The notes beneath the pieces were generated by a model, which ran no database searches, was not told where the DNA came from, and saw only the letters and a program-made list of their open reading frames with translations. Source: Oxytricha trifallax (taxonomy: Eukaryota > Ciliophora > Spirotrichea > Sporadotrichida > Oxytrichidae). Taken from it: 64,000 nt of DNA. Position 1 is the first letter of the stretch. Each line of letters begins with the position of its first letter. Position numbers and translations under genes: made by a program. The stretch covers positions 1-64,000 of the forward strand of contig ARYC01000737.1 of assembly GCA_000711775.1 (NCBI GenBank), written 5' to 3'. Positions 56,760 through 64,000 of this stretch are shown piece after piece.

Positions 56760-59055
56760 TCATTAATTTTATTAATAAATTTCATCTTTATTCTTATACT
56801 CAATGATGGAATTATAATATAAATCTATATACACATATTATATTTACATTTCTACTTTTAAAAACAATAAACACTCAAATTATTGTCTGTTATTAGAAGC
56901 TACATGTATATGTATCCTTAAATAATTAAACCCCATAACCCCAAATTCCCAAGTGGTAAAATTTGCAAATATAAGGAAAATTATTTATAAATTAAAAAAC
57001 AGATTCTAATAGGAATTATATTGTAGATCATAACCTATTAATTCAAATTAATTATCTATAAATTCTTTAAAAAATTCATTAGATTTAATAGGTATAAAAT
57101 CTTAAAAGTTATAAAATATACAAGATACTCTAAATTTTTAAGAAAAGAAATTATATACTTTAAATTTTTCAACTATAATATTCAAGGTGAAAATCACTCT
57201 TTTAATTCACTATCAATATCATCTATAATCTGTGATGATAGCAATTGAATTTATAATAAATTAAGGTAATAGTCTTAGTTATAAATTTTCATAATTTTAT
57301 TTCAAAAAAACTCTAACAAACTATAACAAAATATAACAAACTCTAACAAACTATAACAAAATTTAAATAAAATTTCTATTTTTTAATTTATCTGTTATCT
57401 ACATTTTACTGCTTAATTAACTTTTATCATATAGAATCTATAGGATTCAACTCTCTTAAAATGATTCATAATATCAAATAAAAAATAAACTTATTTTCTC
57501 TAATCTATAAATAAGCAAATTTAGAAAACTAAGTTTAAACAAGTAAAATTATATTTAATTAGTAAATTATTCACAAACTATTAGTTTTTTGCATAATTAG
57601 GATTCACTACTTATTCAATCATGAATTTTAACATTTTAAATTAATTTTATGAATGTTAGATAAAATTTAATAGACCTATTTTATTTAAATAATGTTGATT
57701 AAAATTCATAAAAATGAGCTTTTAATTTTGAACTTTATCGAAGTTTACCCTATTGTTTCTAAATACAGTAATTATAATTAAAAAAGTTAACCTAAGTACT
57801 CTATTACTTTAGTTTGAATTCTTTTTATTAATGAAATTTAATTTTTATAAAACTATTCAAGTTTTAATTAATTCTAACATTAATTTTTAGATAGAGTAAA
57901 TTAACTTATGCCACAATTAAATACTATACTAAAGAATAATTTTATACTAAAATTTAAAAACTATAGCATAAGAAAGTTAAAATTTTGAACTTTGATTTCA
58001 AATAAATTATGATTTTTTATTTTATGCTTATAGCTTTAGTAAATTGTTAATTAAGAACTAAACTTATAAAAAATGATGTTTTTTAGAATAAACCTTAAAA
58101 ATTCTATAAGAAGTTTGAAAATAATTTAATGAAGTAAAAATGAATATTTGCTCTTATAAAATATGTCTAAAAACATTTTTTTCATTTACAACAGCAGAAT
58201 ATTATCATCTTGAGTTACTGATTTTAAAATAACAAACTATAAATAAGTTTTGTGACCAAGAAATGATATATAGATAAACTCTAACAAGGTAAATGCCTCA
58301 AGTTTATACATTTAAATTCATCATTAATCAGGAAAATAATAATTTTTAATAAGTCTTTAAGCTGAATGAAAAATAAGCTAGATTAAGTTTAGCTCTTTTT
58401 TACTCTCTGATAATTTCAACATTTTAGTTTTATTTGACGAAATCTATAAAACACCTGCAATATAAAATTATTCGAGAAAGAATAATATAATATGAATTAC
58501 ATTCACGAACTCAAAATATAACAAATCAGCAATTGATAATCCACTATACCCCTTGCATTATGTTTTCAAAACCCTTATGATTTTGTGAAAAGGGTACCAA
58601 TGACAGCCCTAGTGCCATATAATAATAATCTGGGTTTATGTTAATAGTTTTTATAGAGAGTTATTAAAATATTAGAGAAGGTGTTTATTGTAAAAATTAA
58701 AGAAAATTGAAAAAGTTAATCTACTCTTGATACTCAACTAAGATGAAATTATTTTTCTCAAAAATTTGTCGAATAAGTTTAATAAATATTCTAAAATTAA
58801 CGTTATTTTTGAAATTGATTAATAGTTATAAAATATAAATTAAATAAATTTTATATATTTTTATTAAATTAAAAAATAAAAATAGTTATAAATCAAACTA
58901 TAACATTTATGAATAAAACTCTTTGTTAATTTCAATAAAATAGGTTTATTTGAAAATTTTTTTATATTGATATTCTTTATAAATTAAAAAAATTATAGGC
59001 CTGGAAACTCCCTAAGCCTGTTTACAATTATATGAGCATCCCATAGACAACAACT
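56760..59055. other. Long AT-rich non-coding stretch with a small tandem repeat
   Basis: About 2.3 kb of A/T-rich DNA with no supported gene. At 57310-57365 a short tandem array alternates actctaacaaa, actataacaaa and atataacaaa. At 58560-58600 a short GC-richer patch with caaaaccctta and aagggtacc has no clear role. Probably germline-limited. Confidence 0.5.
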
Positions 59056-59059
59056 AATT

Positions 59060-59632
59060 ACCAAGAAATTTATGCTAAAAATAAGACTCTTTTAGGGATG
59101 TATTTTGGTTAAGAAATTATATAATGTTCTCTTAATTTGAACACTGTTGATGACTCTGATGTCGAAGATAAAGTAGTAATCAGAATTAGAGGTAATGAAA
59201 ATTAATTTATAGAGTCATTCGGCTCATATACAAAACAATTTCAATAAACAAAAAATTAAGACAAAAAATTGGCAAGTTGAAAGAGATTTACCAAAGAATT
59301 TCGTATTTGGTTTGAATGAGAGAACTCGTTAGAATAATCTTAATTCCAAAATATAAACAATTGAAGATAAGTCGAAGAAGAGCTAATTCGATGGGGATGA
59401 ATAGAAAAATAAACAGAAAAAGTATAAATAATTTTTTGGAGGATCAAAGTTTAAAGGTATTCAAGCAGGCAACTTTAAGTATAGGTAACATTAATCAAAC
59501 CTCATATGAAGATAATTCTGCAATAAGTTAAGGTATAGGAGTATCTAGAAAGCATAGAATGGTTAGAGATCTCATAAAGAAGAGTAAGTTTAATACTAAA
59601 TTGGTCTCTATGAATGAGGTAAACATCGGATG
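59060..59632 (+). CDS. Hypothetical protein, basic C-terminus
   Basis: Frame 1 (59090-59280): MYFGQEIIQCSLNLNTVDDS, DVEDKVVIRIRGNENQFIES, FGSYTKQFQQTK. Frame 2 from ATG 59316: MRELVRIILIPKYKQLKISR, RRANSMGMNRKINRKSINN, EDQSLKVFKQATLSIGNINQ, RKHRMVRDLIKKSKFNTKLV to TGA 59630-59632. One frame change joins them. Unknown function. Confidence 0.45.
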
Positions 59633-59809
59633 AAGGAATAATGGTGGGCTTAGCAGTCAAAACTCATAAATGATATTTAAATGATTTGATTTGTATCTAG
59701 TTGAATATTAATTTGGTTTGTTTACAGAAACTTAGATTTTCTTTAAAGATTAATTAGTTTCAACTTAAAAATTAGTTGTAATCAAAAAATATTTTACCTG
59801 CTTTTATTG

Positions 59810-60239
59810 TATCTCACGAATCTTGCTCTCTCTCTTTCTATTGAACTCCTCCATAAAACTTACAATTAAATTGCTAAAACATCTATTAAGAGGTTTCGGT
59901 ATAAGTGACACTAACTCTTTAAGGATTAGAGTCAACAGAAAAGGTCTATTCTAATACAAACCGTACTTCAGCTATGGATACTCATAATAATCTAGCAAAA
60001 TAAAAATACCAATCAGTTTTGCAAATAAGTAGAATGTGTAAGATGGCAATAATAGTAAGAAAAATAGCTTTATTATTCAAATAGATATCATATGTGCTCA
60101 AACTGAGATTCCGCTTCCTACTTCTCCTTATTCACCACTCCTCACTCCTCTCCATCCATCTCCAATAATAATTTTTTAAAAGTTAATAATTGATCTTAAT
60201 TCTAAGGTTAAATTTTTTAAGTGTAAGTGAAAGAATAGA
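59810..60239 (+). CDS. Hypothetical protein, Pro-rich C-terminus
   Basis: SSIKLTIKLLKHLLRGFGIS, DTNSLRIRVNRKGLFQYKPY, FSYGYSQQSSKIKIPISFAN and a Pro/Ser-rich end TEIPLPTSPYSPLLTPLHPS in one open frame. TGA near 60229-60231 lies inside the left arm of the foldback at 60203-60518. No start ATG seen. Probably the last segment of a gene. Confidence 0.45.
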
Positions 60240-60518
60240 TTAATCAAAATTTATTAATTCTTAAATTCGTGAAAAATCATAAAAGTCTAAAAAGACAATT
60301 TATGCATTTTAGAGAGATTTGAAATTTAATTATCTCAAAAACTATTTTGCAGATATACGCACAAAATTCTCCAATATAGTTATCAAGATAATTAAATTTC
60401 AAATCTCTCTAAAATGCATAAATTGTCTTTTTAGACTTTTATGATTTTTCACGAATTTAAGAATTAATAAATTTTGATTAATCTATTCATTCACTTACAC
60501 TTAAAAAATTTAACCTTA
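60203..60518. repeat. Foldback with 133-bp arms and 50-bp loop
   Basis: Left arm 60203-60335 is the inverse of 60386-60518 (pairs sum to 120721), nearly perfect. The left arm overlaps the 3' end of the preceding reading frame. Confidence 0.88.
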
Positions 60519-60871
60519 TTTTAAATTAAATTAAATGAAAATGATTAGAGGGATTTTAATTATTAAAAAAATTATTTTCATTTAGATATTTTACCTAATA
60601 ATAAAATATCTAAATAAAAAAGAGTTCGATGACCTTGGTAAAATATAAAAAATCAATAATCAATTATGATCTTAGTATTTTATATAATGAAATATCATGA
60701 ATGAACTATATTTAAGCCTCGGGGTTAAAAAGATTCTTATAAAATACAGTATTTTATGAATATGTAATTATAATTATAAAGTCTAAAATTTTATAATTAT
60801 TAAAGAATTTTTTACATTTAAGTTTCGTTGTGGATCTTTTATTATAATTAACATTAAATTTGAAAAACTAC

Positions 60872-61336
60872 ACGAATTATGAAAGAACAAGACCCTTTTA
60901 TCAAACTAAATCTGCCGATCAACAAACGCTACAGCAACAACAATAGCATGTTGATCTTAATGTGTAAATTCCAGTTTTAGGACAGATATATAAGCAACCA
61001 ATAATGTACTTAAAACCAGCTTGTCAATACCCACTACCTCACACAAATGCATATGTCAATGTAGAAATTGCCCCTCAGCATCGACCACTCTTAATGAACC
61101 ATCTACAGCATCATGTAGTTCATCACTATTATACAATCCATCACGGCCATCTTGGACATGTTAATGTTCATCACTGTCATCATAGATATATCAACATTAA
61201 TCAAGGGCATTATATGACTTCACCAGAGGACTTAGCAAAAAGAAAAAAATGTTTCTTCATTTTTGCATGTACTTCCTTTGCTTTCTTAATTATCTTTACA
61301 TTTATTATGATTAGTGTTTAGACTTCCTCATTTTGA
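60872..61336 (+). CDS. His-rich protein with C-terminal membrane anchor
   Basis: Open frame from at least 60872 (TNYERTRPFYQTKSADQQTL) through a Gln run and VQIPVLGQIYKQPIMYLKPA, then a His cluster (LMNHLQHHVVHHYYTIHHGH, VHHCHHRYININQGHY). It ends with KRKKCFFIFACTSFAFLIIF and a short tail at TGA 61334-61336. The last 25 residues form one hydrophobic segment preceded by basic residues, as in a tail-anchored membrane protein. The His/Tyr-rich part could bind metal. The start is uncertain: ATG 61004 is the first clear in-frame Met, but protein-like sequence lies upstream of it. Confidence 0.6.
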
Positions 61337-61339
61337 TTT

Positions 61340-62830
61340 ATAACATATTTATTTATCTATGTATCTATCTTTATTTATATATCACAGTAAGAATATTTAA
61401 TTTAATCACTAGCATTCATAACAATTATAAAAATGGCTCAATAGATAATTGATTTGAGGTTATAAAAAAATAATAAGATTAATTAAGCACAACCTAGGAG
61501 AAATAAATTAAATTATCACATTTTAGTGTAAATTGTGTAAAAAATTAATTTATATTTCACATGAAATTATTGGTTATAAAAATTAATAACTTTTATGCAT
61601 AATAAATTTAAGATTACTTTTTTATTATAATTTGGAATTATCATTTTATCTTCTTAATTTGACTAATCATAAATACTTTGTTTTCCAATCATTATAAAAA
61701 TTATTCTCTTTTAATACACATACCCTTGCAAATAGGTAATTTTCTTTAAATTGTTTAGTAATTAATCAAATGATTTAAGGAACATATTGTACAACATATG
61801 TAACAATCAGAGTATCTGCCAATTAAGTAATGATATTTCCAATAGAATTAAAAAATTAATATAATTATTTAAAGCTTTATGAGAATTAATACTGAGGTCA
61901 ACCAAATAGTTTTAAGATTTTTACTATAACAAAACTAAGAAAAATTATATTTTCTAATGTAAATAAACACAAATGTGCTATAATATTCACATAATTTGAT
62001 AAAGTAAAATTTTAAGCTTTTATTCGTAAAGAAATTTACAATTGAATAAAATAACCAATATCATTTGTAAAAAAATAATTCTGCTTTTTGAGTCAATTAT
62101 TTTGGTTAAATTATTTACTGAAGTAAAAATCAATAAAATTAATGATAGGATAATGTTACTTTCTATTAAACAAATTCTTATCTTCTTTGTTGTAAAATAC
62201 TAATGATAAATAAAAATCGAAAAACTATAAATTTATGAAATAAAATAAGTTATCATTATTCAATAATATAAAACCATCAGAATTTGAATCAATTTTAATA
62301 TTTAAATACAAATAGGAAATATATTAAAAGCTATATTTTATTGATTAAAATCGATATTTAAAAAAAATTAATTTTTGCTGCTACTTATCTCTTCAAGTAT
62401 AACAATGTTTCTGGCAGTTAAAAAAGCAGAGAATCTGAATAAAATAACATTTAAATAACATGACTTCGATATACCCATCTATAGGTTACTTCTCTGATAA
62501 GACATATCACTAAAAATACTTAAAAAAAGTAGGCATATAATTGGTCAATATTATTGAGCTAATCTATGCTTAGACTGAATTTAGGGTTTCAAAAATATAT
62601 AACTTTTGCAGGCAACCATTGAAAAGCTAGACCTGTGAAGTTTCAAACTTATCGAGTTGCCACAAGACGATGAGATATTTCTTAAACAAAGCAAAGTGTC
62701 AACAATCTTGCCCTCCTTTTGGAAATGACATTTTTAACAACACTTAGAATATAAAAATCTTAAGTCACCAGTATATATTAAACTAACTATATTATTCTGT
62801 ACCTTTGTCACAGGTTATGATCGACCACTG
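61340..62830. other. AT-rich stretch, no gene recognised
   Basis: No convincing frame on either strand; slightly less AT-rich near 62500-62700. No repeat or transposon end noticed. Confidence 0.45.
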
Positions 62831-62831
62831 T

Positions 62832-63027
62832 TCATAAAATGCCAGTGCATTTCTCATTGTAATTTGAAGTAAAGTCTTCTGTTTTACATATATCTGCTGT
62901 AATGTCGAACGTGTAAGTAGGTTAATTACTGCTACGGTAATTTTCTGCTCCCTTATTAGTTGTTGCATCTTCAGAGCATATTATTCCCGATATCATGTTT
63001 TGTTTAGGTGATTTCAAGTTTAACAGT
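62832..63027 (-). CDS. Gene fragment cut by a TBE end
   Basis: The minus strand reads, from the TBE boundary, LLNLKSPKQNMISGIICSED, ATTNKGAENYRSSNQPTYTF, DITADICKTEDFTSNYNEKC and TGIL to TGA 62834-62832. The frame is open right up to the transposon terminus at 63028, so the TBE appears to have inserted in coding sequence. The 5' part must lie to the right of the element, outside the window or within 63.1-64 kb. Unknown protein with spaced Cys residues. Confidence 0.5.
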
Positions 63028-64000
63028 AAAAACCCCAAAACCCCTTAATGAGGTTTATAAGGGCTTTGATTTGTAGGGTATAGTTGGGGTCTTATTGGGG
63101 TTAGTAGAGAATTTGGCCAATTCGCAAAATGAGAAATAGAAATAAGAGAATTTTGGGTTTATTTATGATGAGTAATATTTAGATTTTCTGCTTAAGCTTA
63201 GTTATGGTACAATTATTAATATAGTCTAAGTCAAACCAGCGCTAAAATATTCAGTTATAGCAAATCTCTTACACAAGTGTGCCTCAACTGTTAGGTATCA
63301 CTGCTTGTTAGCTTTTTAGCATTATAACTCAGGCACATGAAAGCAACCAGCGAGAAAATTAAAAGTTCTCACATCACCATATTGACTACCTCGTTGATTC
63401 TAAGACATTAAAGTATTGAGATTATTTTCCACTGAACTAACGAGTGTAATGTTTCATCGCAAGCTTTCTGACATGCTATCTCACCTTTGACTATAGTTAA
63501 TATTTAAAGAAGAAATGGTGTTACTTACAAAACTTTCAACAGAGTGAAGAGAGTGATTGATTTTACAGTGCCATTTTATATGAATAATTTAAACTATATA
63601 TATATATATGATTAAATGCAGAGAGCTCTGGCCCTTGGATGGTTTGAGTTGGAAGCCCAAAAATCAAAGCGTGAAACTGCCTGCTTATCTATCTGGCTGG
63701 CTAAGCCCCAGTATTAGTTTCCTTACAGCATTAAATAGTAATAATAATAAAATGCAGGAGCTATTGATAATAACATCAAGTTCATACATGCAGATGAAGC
63801 TGTGTTTACCTTCAACACCCTTATTAATAATTCATGGTACAATATGTATGATAACGTATAAGTTTATGACTATAAAGTGAAGGTTAATACCCATACACTT
63901 TTAGCTGGCATTAGCGACAATTCAGGCTTAGAAAGTTAAATCATACATCCTCGCTCTATTAAGTGAGAGTATTATATTGAGTTCTTGCATTAGCTTAGAT
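63028..64000 (+). mobile_element. Left end of a second TBE
   Basis: AAAAACCCCAAAACCCC followed by ttaatgaggtttataaggg matches the left terminus of the TBE at 42086, including the downstream block ending gttggggt...ggggtta. The preceding agt (63025-63027) fits the ANT target. The right end is not in the window, and no TBE gene is seen in the first 970 bp, so I cannot say whether it is complete or only a terminal remnant. The gene at 63616 may belong to flanking DNA if the element is truncated. End coordinate is the window edge. Confidence 0.7.
63616..63966 (+). CDS. Third, intact member of the NN-W/VY-YK family, 116 aa
   Basis: ATG 63616 to TGA 63964-63966 without interruption: MQRALALGWFELEAQKSKRE, TACLSIWLAKPQYQFPYSIK, a run of five Gln encoded by TAG/TAA, then DNNIKFIHADEAVFTFNTLI, NNSWYNMYDNVQVYDYKVKV and NTHTLLAGISDNSGLESQI. 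The first third matches 6935-7090 at DNA level; the last third resembles the C-terminal blocks at 7.6 and 53.8 kb. Possibly the end of a larger protein in the other copies. Function unknown. It lies about 590 bp inside a TBE-like terminus. Confidence 0.6.

Noticed and set aside
56930-56965. ccccataaccccaaa as a telomere-like TBE end
   Set aside because: Not a regular C4A4 repeat, no ttaatgag-like continuation and no partner.

Overview
The window reads as germline (micronuclear) DNA of a stichotrich ciliate of the Oxytricha/Sterkiella/Stylonychia group. Three observations support this. (1) Recognisable proteins (N-myristoyltransferase, kinesin, transposases) only read through if TAA and TAG are glutamine and TGA is the sole stop. 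(2) The DNA is very AT-rich, with short gene pieces, GT-AG introns of about 34-42 nt and many transposons, all of which fit a germline genome before macronuclear elimination. (3) A 10-kb transposon has termini made of the host telomere repeat (CCCCAAAA type) and a 3-bp target duplication of the form ANT. These are the hallmarks of TBE (telomere-bearing element) transposons, known only from these ciliates.

Layout. 1-3.5 kb: two copies of a 1.1-kb repeat, one split by an apparently intact Merlin/IS1595-type transposon. 3.5-10 kb: AT-rich DNA with foldbacks and fragments of hypothetical genes. 10.2-11.3 kb: an unexplained, compositionally distinct non-coding block. 12.5-24 kb: densely packed small host genes on both strands, including a decayed N-myristoyltransferase and an EF-hand protein. 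23.3-26.3 kb: a TPR-like gene split by a Merlin-like non-autonomous element with a perfect 8-bp target duplication. 26.4-32.6 kb: a candidate new Tc1/IS630-type transposon with an open transposase frame, a zinc-finger gene and nested insertions. 32.7-34.9 kb: a near-perfect 2.2-kb palindrome made of the same 1.1-kb repeat as at the left end. 35-41 kb: a coiled-coil gene, another Merlin-like element, a decayed gene and a GC-rich 0.7-kb insert between 14-bp direct repeats. 42.1-52.0 kb: the complete TBE element, with five genes. 53.5-61.3 kb: host gene fragments, including a divergent kinesin lacking its P-loop region, and three foldbacks. 62.8-64 kb: a gene cut by the end of a second TBE.

How the parts relate. 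The TBE carries a DDE transposase, a 195-aa protein (the classical 22-kDa ORF), a 542-aa protein with chromodomain-like and cysteine-protease-like regions, a large Cys/His-containing ORF and an opposite-strand intron-containing gene. Four Merlin-type elements share GGGT(A/G)TT termini and 8-9-bp target duplications; only one has a recognisable transposase. Seven foldbacks lie in 64 kb. Many host-type frames contain single-base shifts or an internal TGA. Without a macronuclear sequence I cannot say whether these are pseudogenes, precursor genes with small eliminated segments, or assembly errors. Because only TGA stops translation, long frames also arise by chance; unnamed ORFs without internal logic (coiled coil, splice sites, continuity) are given low confidence.
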